DNA of 64,000 nt, from NCBI GenBank assembly GCA_032629725.1, contig JAFEVB010000029.1:620001-684000 (forward strand), written 5' to 3'. The notes beneath the pieces were generated by a model, which ran no database searches, was not told the origin of the DNA, and was given only the letters and a program-made list of their open reading frames with translations. This document shows, one piece after another, positions 33,241 through 44,395 of the stretch (positions within the stretch are counted from its first letter, which is position 1; every line of letters begins with the position of its first letter). The stretch is from Gremmenia infestans (Eukaryota > Ascomycota > Leotiomycetes > Helotiales > Hamatocanthoscyphaceae). The position numbers and the translations under genes are program-made.

Positions 33241-35271
33241 TTAATTGTCTCCGTAATTCAGATTCTCAATGTAACCGTTGTCTTCTGTCTTGATATCGTG
33301 CTCATTCTTTGCACTGGCATCGACTTGGTCTTTCATCAAACCCTTCTCCTTGAGGTACTTGATAGACTTCAAGATGGTCAAATCATCCTTTGCAGTGTCG
33401 TTGAGAATCAGGCGCTGAGCAAGGGTCATCTTGCCACCGTTGGCGTCCTTGTCTCTCAAAGCTTGATTCCGTACCTCCTGATCGTGAACGAACCGACACT
33501 TGCCCTTTTTACCGCAGGTACCCCCAGTTGAAAAGTATTTGCAATGACGCTGGAGCTGGGCCTTTGGTGGAGGAGGCATGCGCATAGGGACGCCGAGACG
33601 GCTTGAAATAACTTCTGGTCTTTGATCCGCCTCCTCGGACGAATCTTCTGAACCACTCTCACTCACTTGACCACGGTCTTCGTCCCCTTCGTCGCCATTT
33701 TCACGCTTGCGCTTGGCACCAGACATGTTACGTTCAAGCTTCTCAAGCTGGAGCCTGAGCTTCTCGGCCTTTCGTTGGTCGCGCTCAAGCTTGGTCTCCT
33801 CTTCCTTCTTGACAGGATGACCCTTTGATCGGCCTTGCTCACGGCGCAAACGCTGTTCTTCTGCAGCAGCCTCTCTACGAGCTTTCGTAGGGAATCTAGC
33901 TTTGCGCTCTGCAAGCCAAGCAGTAAGATCTGTTGGCAGCCTGTGGAATGTTAGCTAGAAGAACTAACCTTCCTCTCTTGAAATAACGTACTGTGGAGTA
34001 TCAGGACCAAGCAAAGTAACAAGTCGAGCTTCTTCATCAACTTCATCGAGATCATCTTCACTCTCATCGTGATCGACACCATTTGGTGTGAGTCCGAGAG
34101 TGTTTGTCTTGCGCTTCTTCTTCTTCTTGCCACTAGCATCTACACCTGTAGGCTTATGGTAGTTCTCAGAAGTTGCTCGATGACCATTAGACTGATGATT
34201 GCCATTGCCGCGAAAGACGAAATCACCGCGACCTCTGCCTCTGAAATTTGTATTGCCTCTGCCACGATGAGGGCCAGAATTGAAAGGATTAGGATCAAGA
34301 GGTGGACGCTGTCCTCCATGAACAAAGTTCTGTGGATATCCTTGATATTGAGGTTGATTAAAAGGAACAGGCGGTGATTGGTGATTGGGAGGATACTGTG
34401 GAGTAAAACCATTGCTCGCTTGAGCCATGTGGTTTCCTCGCTCATTATCAAAACCCATTCGAATAGGAGGACCCATCAAAGGTGCTTCATGACCTCCACG
34501 AGCAGCTGGGGTAAAACCACCGCGGCCACGACCACGATTATTGAATTGTGGCGGGCCTTGTTGTGGCGGACCAGACCACTGCGGGGGACTATGTTGAGTG
34601 GGTGGCACACTGTGACCATATGGAGGTTGCTGGTGAGAATTTTGAAATTGCAAAGGTTGCTGCGGACCATACTGAGGTTGCTGGGGCACTAGAGGTGCTG
34701 GTTGATGTGGTGGTTGGTTGAACCCTTGCTGGTGGGCATAATTGGGGTGGTAATTCTGGGCAACCAAGGGGGCAGCAGTCTGATGGTGTTGCATTGGTGG
34801 CTGCTGAGGATGTTGCTGAGGCGGCCCCTGGTGTGGCGGACCTTGATGAGGAAGGCCTTGGTGTTGCGGGCCATTCTGCTGATGATTGTTGTTACCTTGC
34901 CACTGTGGACCGGAGAACCCGCCACTTGGGCCATGACTTTGAGGAGGTCCTTGTGGACCCGGACCTTGATTGAAGCCTGCCGCAGGATTATGAGGGTTGT
35001 AAGGAGCTGGCGGTCCTTGATTCTGTGGTGGGCCTTGGTTCTGGGGGGGACCATTGTAACCATTTGGTGGATGGGAGTAAGGAGCACCGTGGAAGTCTCC
35101 TCTACCGCCTTGATGGCCACCTCGCCCACCCCGAGGAGGACCACCACCACGAGGTTGCTGGTTGTATTGAGGTTGCTGGCCGTATACGTACTGAGGATGT
35201 TGCTGGCTGGCCGGAGGGGGGCCACTCGGTGGGGGCGGAGGGGGAGGGAAACTGTATTGACCAGTAGCCAT
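33241..35271 (-). CDS. NUFIP1-like protein with CCCH zinc finger
   Basis: NUFIP1 and its yeast counterpart Rsa1 act in assembly of box C/D snoRNPs. Exons 35271..33992 and 33940..33241 join in frame to 659 residues. The first about 360 residues are a Gln/Gly/Pro-rich, RGG-containing disordered region (RGGGPPRGGRGG, NFRGRGRGDF). The conserved NUFIP1 block begins near residue 428 with LPTDLTAWLAERKARFPTKA, split at its front by the intron. A charged coiled stretch follows, then a CCCH zinc finger with C560, C569, C575 and H579 (C-x8-C-x5-C-x3-H). The start at MATGQYSF was chosen as the first ATG before the low-complexity region; an in-frame ATG 33 codons upstream also exists. Divergent from RPC25. 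Confidence 0.82.
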
Positions 35272-36323
35272 CTTCTTAGACTGCTGCTTCCGTTTCTGCC
35301 AAGTCGCGGTGGTTCCGTTTGAAGGCGCAGTGTTTATTTGTGAATTTGAGGGTGAAGGTGTGTAGTTCACACTATACTCGTAGTTGTTCGAACTATGCGC
35401 GTTATGTTCATACGCGGCAGAGAAGTCTAGGCAGGAGCAAGGAGTGTCAATTGGTACTCAGAAGAAAACAACAAAGGCGAAGGGAATGGGTGAGGCAAAT
35501 GGAGATAGAAATGCACAGCATGAAGTTGTGAAATATGTGAGACGAACGGAAAGAAAGGGTGAAGCGCAGCGTACCTGCCATTTTGTTGCTGTGTCGTGCA
35601 CGGGCTCGAGGACAGCTGACTCATCAAGCTCCTGGTGCTGGTGCTTGGTCTAGTGTGCTATCAAAAAAAATCCAGACGAGCTCAATGTTCGTGCAAAGTC
35701 AACGTTGACGCTTTATGTTGCAGTTGAAAGAGCAGAATCTTTGCAAGGAGATTTTGAAGGTATCGAGATTAATTGACTGCGAAGAGATTCACTCTGGGCA
35801 GGAAATACTTCCAATATCACGTGGCTTGCCAAAAGACCACTACGTCGCCTTCACTTACGCAACTCGGAGTGTTCAGCGGTGGATGAAGGTAGAAAGGGTT
35901 GTTTTGCGATACGGACCTCACTCAAACTTGAACCTGGCCTTTAGTGTTGCGTTTGACTGAGTGTAGCAAATCGATTTTTCAGAAGTCGGATTCTACTAAG
36001 AGTCACCACTTTATCGTCCTGGACGATTCTGTGATTGTTCGGAAGGCAGGTGTTCGTGGTTGTCTTTGGGAAAAGGCAGTCAATCGTTTGTGGTTTTTGG
36101 AGGGGTGTAGGGGAAAGCGGTCTTGAGAAAAGAAGTCTGAGGTCGAGAGGCGAGGCTTTCACAACAATAATTCACCAGACCAACGCGGCGTTCATAGACC
36201 AAAGTCCTTGGACTTAAAGTTCGAGGGAAATTGGGGTGCTCTACCTCAGCACTTCCATCTACTGAAATACTCCGCATCTACACTTCCACCCAGCTTGGTC
36301 GTATCCCTTTAATATCTACCGCC
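35272..36323. promoter_or_regulatory. Divergent region, NUFIP1-like / RPC25
   Basis: About 1 kb between divergent start codons. It is rather long for a shared promoter in this window. Short frames on both strands have no recognisable product. The direct RPC25 leader starts near 36240. Confidence 0.4.
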
Positions 36324-37183
36324 ATGTTCATCCTAGCAAGTCACTCCCTCCCCTCCTGACAACACTTTAATTCTAATAATTTCAAGACCAAAATCGCGGA
36401 CCTAGTCCAAATTGAGCCCAAAGACTTCAACAAGGACTCGAACATGGCAATCGAGGACAATATAAACCTAAAGTATTCAAACAAAGTAATCCAAAAGATT
36501 GGGCTTTGCGTCTGCTTGTATGATCTTCTATCTGCTTCAGATGGGCTTATAGGTCACGGCACCGGACTTATCAACGTGAACGGTACTTTCCCCATGTACC
36601 TTTCCACTAATTCACGAGCGGAGGACTGATATGACATAGTGGAATTCCGCATGATAGTCTTCCGCCCTTTCAAAAACGAAGTAATCCTCGGCCGCATCAG
36701 CAGCGCCAGACCACAAGGAATCAACAGTTTGTACTCCTCCTTCCCCTCTTGTCTCCTTCCAAGACTAAAGCCAGCCACAGTCCGAACAAAATTCTTCAAC
36801 GAAATCTGGGTTCCGCTCGAGAAACTCCCAGCTGGAACATATTTGTACACCCCCCCACCCTCAATTTCTACTTTATTCCTATCCTTCCTTTTCCCGCCCA
36901 TTTTTCAGCAGATCACTAACCATCCTCAAGCGACGACACGGCTCAAGTAATGATCTGGGAAGCCGACGGCGAGCAAATGTACTTCGATAACCACGAGACG
37001 GTGCGTTTTCGAGTAGAAGAAGAAGAGTGGAATGATGCTGCGCCTGTGGGACCAAAGAGGGAGGGCGTCGAGGTCGAGAGGAAGAGTCCGTATAAGTTGG
37101 TTGTTAGTATGGAGGAACCGGGCATGGGGCCATGTTTGTGGTGGGATGAGGATATGGAGGGTGAAATGGAAACTGATGGTTAG
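36324..37183 (+). CDS. RPC25: RNA polymerase III subunit Rpc25 (RPC8)
   Basis: Rpc25 pairs with Rpc17 in the stalk of RNA polymerase III and is the counterpart of Rpb7. Exons 36324..36335, 36387..36582, 36640..36726, 36781..36844 and 36931..37183 join in frame to 203 residues. The N-terminal SHS2 block is nearly invariant (MFILTKIADLVQIEPKDF, NKVIQKIGLCVCLYDLL), followed by the OB-fold half (EFRMIVFRPFKNEVILGR, KFFNEIWVPLEKLPAGTYF). The first intron starts GCAAGT instead of GT; the family sequence across the joint (MFIL then TKIADL) requires that splice. The exon 4 acceptor at 36780 is preferred over one at 36773 because it gives GINIRTKFF, which fits the family better. Confidence 0.93.
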
Positions 37184-37702
37184 GGGAGATGGAAGTTAAC
37201 GATCAGGGGAGAAGAAGGTGTTTATCTGTGCGAGCAGAGACCATTGTTTACATTTGAGTGGCGTTGGTATAAAGGTCTCTGGTACATTCCCAAGTATAGA
37301 GGAACCGGAATAAAACTTTGCTTGTACTTTGTTGGTAAGAGTCACAGTTGTTTTTCCCGTCAGCTTTCAGTATGCCAGCACGAGTTACCCTCCAGCAGTG
37401 AGCCACTGGAGCTTTCATCACTTTAGCTTTCATCACTTTGACCTACACTTAGGTAGTCAGTTACTGGGGAAACTTCCAAGCTTTGGGAAATTCTAGACAC
37501 CGACATTGCCATGAACACCAGATCGGCCTCCTAAGCAATGAGGGCATTCCGAGTAAGAAGCACTGCGGTGGACGTTTGCAGGTGTCATTCCTGATCATTT
37601 TGGAGCCCAGTGTTCGTTTAGCAGTAATTCCTGTGCCTATATGACCCCGGCCCGGACGGGGTGAAATAAGATATATGAACTCAAATATTACTTATAGCCA
37701 TC
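37184..37702. other. Intergenic, RPC25 to 5S rRNA gene
   Basis: About 520 bases without an open frame of note. Holds the RPC25 3' region and the upstream flank of the 5S gene. A near-perfect repeat of AGCTTTCATCACTTT occurs at about 37410-37440. Confidence 0.4.
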
Positions 37703-37821
37703 ACATACGACCATAGACTGAGGAAAATTGGGCATCCCGTCCGCTCTGCCATACACAAGCCTCAGATCGGCAGATTAGTAGTTGGGTGGGTGACCACCAG
37801 CGAATACCTGCTGTTGTATGT
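37703..37821 (+). rRNA. 5S ribosomal RNA gene (dispersed copy)
   Basis: A 119-base block with the layout of fungal 5S rRNA. It starts ACATACGACCATAG, has the conserved GGGCATCCCGTCCGCTCTG stretch, the GTTGGGTGGGTGACCACCAG block and ends CTGTTGTATGT, so the two ends pair in helix I. The helix II arms (GACTGAGG and CCTCAG) also pair, which argues that this copy is functional. Runs of T follow directly, as needed for Pol III termination. Dispersed single 5S genes, not linked to the large rDNA array, are usual in Pezizomycotina. A decayed second copy lies 6 kb further on. Confidence 0.9.
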
Positions 37822-37848
37822 TTTTGCCGTTTTTTTGCCGTTTTTTTT
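37821..37848 (+). terminator. Pol III oligo-T terminator, triple
   Basis: Three T runs of five, seven and eight bases, separated by GCCG, directly after the 5S rRNA 3' end. Pol III stops at T runs, so this is a strong, backed-up terminator. Confidence 0.8.
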
Positions 37849-38649
37849 GCCCTAGTGTATGTACTTGTATGTACCTGTCACTACCAGTTGCCTTGTCCTT
37901 TTTATGACATGCAGGATTATGTGAAGGGGTTTAGGTTTCACTTTCTAGGCTAGGGGCTCTTATAATACGAGAGATAGAAGACGGTTGGTGAGTGATGAAT
38001 AGCATGTATGTGGATAGAGGAACTGTCCTTTATATCCTTAGGAATATCTCTTTAAAATCTTGAAAAAATAATATAACTTTAAAACATAAAGGTCCAGGAG
38101 TATTATACTATTGTAGTACCGGAGAGTGACGTGTTAAAAGGAAGTTTAACTATTACATCCTTGGGCTCTGCGCCTTGCAGTGCCATACTCTTGCTTCGTA
38201 TTACTAAGCAGCGAGTAAAGATACTTTATAAACTTGACATAAAAGTTTTACCGGAGGAAAAATACCATAGGATACAGGGATTACAATCTGTTTTAAGGAG
38301 GATCTTTAGGCAGCTCTTTCTCTTTGAGGGGAGATACTGACGTAATAATGGTTGTCTTCTCCATTACTTTTGTCGGCCTCTCTTCCTACCCTTCTGAGGA
38401 GGGGGCAGTCTGAGTATCCCGCACAGGCTGCTCTTGCTGAAAGAGTGCTGAATAAGCGACAAGGTACTTCTTTGTATCTAGAATTTAGTCCTCTTTTGAT
38501 AAAACACAACGAGAACTGGACAAAAAAGAATGGGAGGCGAGGGATCTTCTGAAGAGAATAAATTACCTTGATATCAATATTGTCATACGACTAGCTCTTT
38601 GGACCCCGGACTCCGGGTCCTCAAATTTTCTATCTTCCTAAATTCACCC
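37849..38649. other. Intergenic, 5S gene to SPC97
   Basis: About 800 bases, partly AT-rich (38030-38130). A 69-codon plus-strand frame (38131-38340) resembles nothing I can name. Could contain old transposon debris, but no terminal repeats are visible. Confidence 0.35.
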
Positions 38650-41419
38650 TCAAATATCTGCACCATCGTCAGTCTTAGACCCCGGCTCCCTAAACTCAGT
38701 TCCCTGGTGGATATCACTAAGTCTAGCACAAAAGCTCAATAGAACCACCGTTTCCGTCGCCGCAAAATGATTCAATTCGTCAAGCAAAACATGCATGTGT
38801 CTTCCGAAATTAAGCTCGAACTTCCTTAGGTTTCCGATCATTTTCTCAAGTTGGGGTGGTTTGGTATTGCCTGAAAGGTCTGGGTCGTTAGACTCTAGCT
38901 CGCGAGAGAACCACGAGGTGAAATTCGAGAATAGGGTACATGTTTGCATAAGTTTAGAATGTCTCTGCTCAAATATTAGAAAAGGCGTTGTTGCTATTAT
39001 ATCTGCCTTGATGAGGGAAAATATAAAACATACCCTCAAAAGTCGAGCATTGGTAAGCATGCACTCTTTCAGACAAGTATCGAGTAAATCAACGTGGTTT
39101 TGCATAAGTTCATCTACTGTACCAACGGCTAATTTTGAACCCTTCTTGAGCTTCTCCATGAAAGCTTGCCAATTCGGTTCGATGACTTCGGAAGTGCAGA
39201 AGTACAGAAGTTGCTGTACATATACTAGCATGCGAGCGCGCAATGTGAAAGCACGCCGCTTGCAAAGCTCAATCTCCTTATTCGAACTTTTATGAGCCCA
39301 GCTAGAAGCTTTGTTCAACGTCTGCCAGTTCGCAACTAGCTGTTGCTCCAGGTGTCGCAGTGAAAAGAGGTATCGAAACAAAGCTTGGTATCTCCCTGAT
39401 ATAAAAAATTCAAGAGTTAGTGATGTTATTATAGGAATAAGTACTGTAGAACGGCGGTGGTGCGAAAATACTTACAAATAGTCTTCCTACTGATGACAAG
39501 TGATGCCGGAAAAGGAACAACACAATCAAGTTGCAAAGAAGTAAAACCAACAGGTGCTTTTTCGCTTTCAACGGGTGGAGCAGGTGGATTCAATAGCGCT
39601 TCTCCATCATCGATGCCAGATATATTAATGACTCGCGTCAAACAATCAAACAAATTGACACTGTTCATCTCCACTTTGATATTCTCCTTGAAGGGATCTT
39701 GAGCAGGAAGGACCAAATCTAGCAATGCTTGCAATTTATTTGTGTTCACTTTGTCGACTGGTTTGCGAAGCTCTGGTGATGCTAAATCAAGGAAATAGGA
39801 CAGAAAGTCAGACTGGCTTAGAAAGAAGTAGTGTTTCATCGACTGTAAACGCTCAGGTAACGCATATGTTGTTAATAACAGATTCAAGAGAGATTTGTTT
39901 GCATGAACGTATGCATCGTTGACATTATCTAAAAATCGAAGGTCCTCGAAGGTGGTAGGCACATTACTGATAGCTTTGCTGATGTCGACTCCTCCACATT
40001 CCCGGACGACGTTGAGGTATTTCCCTGCAAGTAGAACTTTGTGCTGCACGCTCTCAAGTTGTGGTGGCACATTGTCTCGCAATGTGTATCGCCTTTCCCA
40101 ATAGTCGTCTGTGTAGTCCTCCGCAAGGCGCTCCCGCTTGATGCTCTGTTGCTCTTTGACCAAAAATTCGGCATACAAGTCTTTGATGGTACCGTGATGA
40201 AGCCATTCATTCAGCATTCGCATATACGGGCGGCTTGTATTTTGTAGTAATGAGGTGAGAACCGCTCGAGTGACTGGATCTCCAGAGAAGAGTTCTAAAC
40301 GCTTGGTGATCAAGTCTAGAACACTGCCCCCTTTACACACTGGGATTTTCCTACTGCCTGGTAGAAGATCAGAACCCTGTAAGGCTTCCAGAATATTCTC
40401 TATATCAAGCTCCATATCTGAGTCCATGTCGTCATCTATTGGAGAGCTTCGCTTAATAATGGTTTGGGCGAGAGAGTAGACTTGACTCATGAGGTGGCAT
40501 GTTGGAAGGGTATGCACATTCAAAACATGCAGGGTGAAAGATGGATTGGTGAGAAATTGGGTTTCTAGCTGAGCGATCAAGACCAAATAATCAAATATCA
40601 GCTTTCGTATGGCAGCACTCAAGGCGTGATTTACTACGCCAAGTTCAGCACGACCTTGCACATCGTTAAAGGCTTCGAGTGCGCTGTGATGGGTCGCTAG
40701 TTTCAGTATTCCAATCGTAAGATCTCGTAGACTTGGATCCAACCCCGGAAGGATGACGAAAACTGGACCATCTAAACGGTCTTTCTCGGCAGAAGGATCG
40801 TAAGTCTTGGCAAAATGGATATATTGTCCTTCGACTCCCATAAGCACTATGAGAAGATCTTCTATAATAGCCGCTTCTTGAGCTTCTAGTGATAATTCTC
40901 GCAACGCTTTAGGTTCTAATGGAATCGGTGCCTGTGAGGCTCGCGGTGGAATAGATATTCGGGATGCTAGTGGCGCACTCGTATGTGCGACCAGAAATAC
41001 CTCTGGGTTCCATGGTACTAGATGAATTTGTCAGTCTATAGTAAAAACAAAGAGGCCGGGAAGGGCAATTCACGCTGCGGTATCTCTGGCTTGCTTTCTT
41101 TCGCTTTTTGTTGAGAGCTACTAGCTTGAACGTGCTTCGACTTTTCGGCTGCTGTTCGCGTTCGCTGGTCCGGACTTTTTATTCGCCTGACCAAAGTTTC
41201 TGTGACTTTCTCCTTTCTGTGTTCTCTGGTTCGCTGCGAGCTCGCTTCGGTTCTGCGATGAGTTGTGGAGCTAGTGGACTGCGCGGGTTGTTGTCGCCGT
41301 TGATCTCTTTGTCTGTCTGTTGCGGGCACATTGCTAGCCGTTGAATTCTGGCGCGCATTGCCGTTGTTCGCAGATGTCCGATCTCCCTGTAACGACCTGG
41401 GACTGGATGTGGAAGGCAT
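38650..41419 (-). CDS. SPC97: Gamma-tubulin complex component GCP2/Spc97
   Basis: GCP2 and GCP3 bind gamma-tubulin and anchor it at spindle pole bodies to start microtubules. Exons 41419..41074, 41017..39476, 39395..39034 and 38964..38650 join in frame to 854 residues. The GRIP1 part contains EAAIIEDLLIVLMGVEGQYI and YMRMLNEWLHHGTIKDLYAE. The GRIP2 part has LQLDCVVPFPASLVISRKTI and RYQALFRYLFSLRHLEQQL; that last block runs across an intron and is typical of GCP2. The N-terminal 115 residues are Ser/Arg/Gln-rich and disordered. The third intron (39033..38965) is read through in frame but has GTATGT and GAGCAG ends, and removing it restores the family alignment. It is also shared by no neighbour in function. 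Confidence 0.93.
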
Positions 41420-42592
41420 TGTAGAACTGTATATCGTCTTGGTATTATAAGAAACGGTACTCTTTTTCGCGACAGAGGGGCTGAAGCTAGCGCGGCTGTC
41501 AGACTAGCCATTGGGAGAAATGCATGGCAGGGGTCTGTTTTGAGCGAGCCAATGCTATCCTCTACTTTATAGTAATTGTTTGATTATTACTGGAATATAT
41601 AATATCTAATAATCTAGACATAACCTAGAATAACAGGTTTTTATACTTCCTATACTATTGATTCCTAGTTTATTACTAGCGCTAGTATATACCTTCTTAA
41701 TTATATAAGGCAGATTTAGCATATTTGCTGTAGGTTTAGGGTTAAAAAAGATAAAGAAGCATGCTAGGCGAAATAGAAAGATCTGATTAGACTAGAAATA
41801 AAATAGTATGGAGAACGAGGGAACAAATCTGATTAGTGTATAAATAAAGTAATAATACTCCGTACCTACTATAGGAAGCGGCAATCCCACCACCCTACTA
41901 CTTTGGGATAGTGCCCCACTCTGCACTATAAACCCCACTTTAATATTACCGTAGATCCAAAGTTATTATCTGTATTGGCGCTAGTATTATAAGCCTAGAG
42001 CCTATATCGCCCTTAGGCTTCTTATGCCAGATAGACAAAGGCGGCACTCACCATGGTTGACTTTCAATGTCCCACGCGGCCTGGCATATTTTAGATCATC
42101 TTGTTTTTTCATCCGCCGCGAGACATCTTCGTTGTATAGAGACGACTGCAAAACTCTATAAATATTGATATGTACATGATATTAGCAATCCAATCATCCG
42201 ACATTTGGGCGGGTACGAAGAAGCTATTCTACTGACAAAATATATATGCTTTCAGTTTCCTGTTCTCTTCTATATAGAGCGTATCTCGATATATTATATA
42301 ATGAAAAACTTCCACTACATTTTAGAGACTAATACTTTAGTCATCAAGGCCTGGATACATCGAGACACTTAGAAGGTTTATCGGAAGAGTGGCAATCTAG
42401 AAGAAATAAAGAAGTCAGAAATGCGGTAATGAACTCTAGCCAAGAATAAAAGAGAAGTAGGGGCCGCCAAAAAAAAAGCTTACTCATAGGAGCTCATAGG
42501 TATATTTAACCGTTGAAAAGGGATCCGGGCCATTGGAATTCTTGAAGAGAGAGAACGACGCCTCTTCTAGCTTGTATACCCTGCGCAATTGT
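41420..42592. other. AT-rich decayed stretch between SPC97 and kinase gene
   Basis: From about 41550 to 42010 the sequence is very AT-rich with many TA steps and few CA/TG steps and no long open frame. This is the look of RIP-mutated repeat DNA. The flanks return to normal composition near 42050. No terminal repeats or transposase remnants can be read. Confidence 0.55.
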
Positions 42593-43630
42593 CTAAGTCA
42601 ATTTTTGTTTTTCGAGTATCCATTCATCGAAGATTTTTCCAACTCCATGCCAGTCCCCATCCTTCGTTCCTGCTTTCTTGCGAGGAACGAACTCCACAAT
42701 AGACCCACCGCCGAAGTCTACAACCCAGGCATTGAAGCTAGTATCAATGACAATGTTCCCCGGATGAACGTCACCCCACACAAGACCATGAGAATGTAAG
42801 TGCTTAACAGTAGCTGCAATTTGCTGCTTCCACCTTGCATGATACTCGGAAGCTAACGCGCTGTTCTTGTGGCTATATAATGAGTCGCCGGTTGAAGGTA
42901 TGAGGTCTAATAGAAGACCGATCGTCATCTTGTCGTCGTCAGATACCACGATGCTATGTAGATTCGCTACTTTGATTTTGTCCTGTAATCCGGCATGGCG
43001 AATACGCAAATGCATATCGACTTCTCTAAGGAGTTGCTTCTTATCGTCCGCAGGCTTGTAGAACCTGGAAGTACCGTCACTAAGAATAGCTTTTTGAGGT
43101 ATCTCGGACATATAATCGTCCCATTGTGTATCCGAAACGATTCGAAGATCCGATGCTTTTGAACGAGGAACTTCGGAGAAAGGTGGGAGGTCTCGGGACG
43201 GTATCATCAGACGGAAAGCATTCATAGTCCCACGATCTTGAGTGCCCTTGGGACAAAGTGCGGATCCCAAAAGCTGCAAATGATGGGTCGGTGGGTAATA
43301 AAAATCTTTGAAGGTGATTTCTTTGGGGACGTTCGATGTATTCTCACGGAAGTATGGAAGGCATGGGTCCACAATCCATTCACATAATACATCATGGTCT
43401 TCCTCATCATCGTCATCCATAGCTTTGGCCACCATATCGGAGTATTCTGTTTCAAAGTGGCTTCTTCGGATGTCTTTGTGAGAAACAGTAATGTGAAATC
43501 GCGTGGCTCGACACATGACAGTGACCCATGAGCTGTCGAGCTCGATATGACTATCAATGACAGTATGACTCATATTTTGGAATGGGTCCATTCCAGCAGA
43601 TGAGCTTGCTTGCGAGATTGAAGCAGGCAT
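42593..43630 (-). CDS. Atypical protein kinase-like protein
   Basis: An intronless frame of 345 residues. The C-terminal half has the key elements of a kinase fold: a candidate beta-3 lysine (K192 in SRFYKPAD), the helix C glutamate (E203 in LLREVDMHLR), the catalytic loop HGLVWGDVHPGN with D287 and N292, and VVDFGGGS with D305. The HRD motif is replaced by WGD, as in fungal kinase-like and phosphotransferase families that expand in filamentous ascomycetes. The N-terminal half has a DDDDEEDHD acidic stretch and no known domain. All catalytic residues are present, so it may be active; the substrate is unknown. It lies between two AT-rich decayed islands, unlike the housekeeping genes around it. 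Confidence 0.8.
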   Translation of the reverse strand: MPASISQASSSAGMDPFQNMSHTVIDSHIELDSSWVTVMCRATRFHITVSHKDIRRSHFETEYSDMVAKAMDDDDEEDHDVLCEWIVDPCLPYFRENTSNVPKEITFKDFYYPPTHHLQLLGSALCPKGTQDRGTMNAFRLMIPSRDLPPFSEVPRSKASDLRIVSDTQWDDYMSEIPQKAILSDGTSRFYKPADDKKQLLREVDMHLRIRHAGLQDKIKVANLHSIVVSDDDKMTIGLLLDLIPSTGDSLYSHKNSALASEYHARWKQQIAATVKHLHSHGLVWGDVHPGNIVIDTSFNAWVVDFGGGSIVEFVPRKKAGTKDGDWHGVGKIFDEWILEKQKLT

Positions 43631-43830
43631 TGCCGAGTGGGAAGTGTAGGAGAGCTGATGTATAATGCTTTCTTGGAGCGACGTGTTGGTTGGGCAGGAA
43701 AAGCGTTGATGCCTGTTTCTCAGTCCCAGTTTTCTCTGCTTGGACGTGCTTAAGAGGTAGCCGGCACCGGCCTTAATAATCCATGTTCTAGGCCTCTCCC
43801 ATGTATTTTGAAATAGCAGATATAACTAAT

Positions 43831-43949
43831 ACATACGACTATAGACTAAGGAGAAATGGGCATCCCGTCCGCTCTGCTATATATAAGCCTTAGATTAGCA
43901 GATTAGTAATTAGGTAGGTAACTACTAGCAAATATCTGCTATTATAATT
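43831..43949 (+). pseudogene. RIP-mutated 5S rRNA pseudogene
   Basis: A 119-base block that aligns end to end without gaps to the 5S gene at 37703-37821. Most differences are C to T or G to A: for example GTGACCACCAGCG reads GTAACTACTAGCA. The conserved GGGCATCCCGTCCGCTCTG core is unchanged. Changes on both strands and the AT-rich DNA that follows suggest RIP. The damaged C-box region and terminal stem make it unlikely to yield working 5S rRNA. Confidence 0.85.
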
Positions 43950-44395
43950 TTCTTTTTTGTCTTTTAGCAACTTCTCTTTTGTTTTCAGAGTTAGTAGAGA
44001 GGAATAGTAATCTTTGCTATATATAAATAGTTTCTTCCCTACTTCTAATATATTAATTAATCTACTATAACCTATTATAGTTTCTCTACTTCTTAATCTA
44101 CCTTTAGATAATAATAGGAAATAGTTATCTTATTATGCATATACTAGGCCTTCTAAGTAACTAGACAATAACTACTATAGATATATAAGTTTATATCTTA
44201 TTTATACTAACTAAAGTAATACGGCTTATAAAGCCCTAGAAAATTACTTATAGCATACTCTATCTAGTTTATTAATTATAACTTTAAGGAACTGCTATAA
44301 ATAAGATAACCCCTCTAATTTATTTAATAGCTTAAATATATAATCTAAGTTTAATAGAAATAAATAAATATAGGATTTACTATAATATACGATGC
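43950..44395. other. AT-rich island, probable RIP relic
   Basis: About 450 bases of extreme AT content with many TA steps, directly after the mutated 5S copy and ending sharply near 44395, where GC-containing sequence resumes. No open frame. Looks like an old mutated repeat whose original identity is lost. Confidence 0.6.

Noticed and set aside
34378..35322. Long frames on the plus strand and in other frames across the NUFIP1-like gene
   Set aside because: Shadows caused by the Gln/Gly/Pro-rich repeats of the real minus-strand gene.
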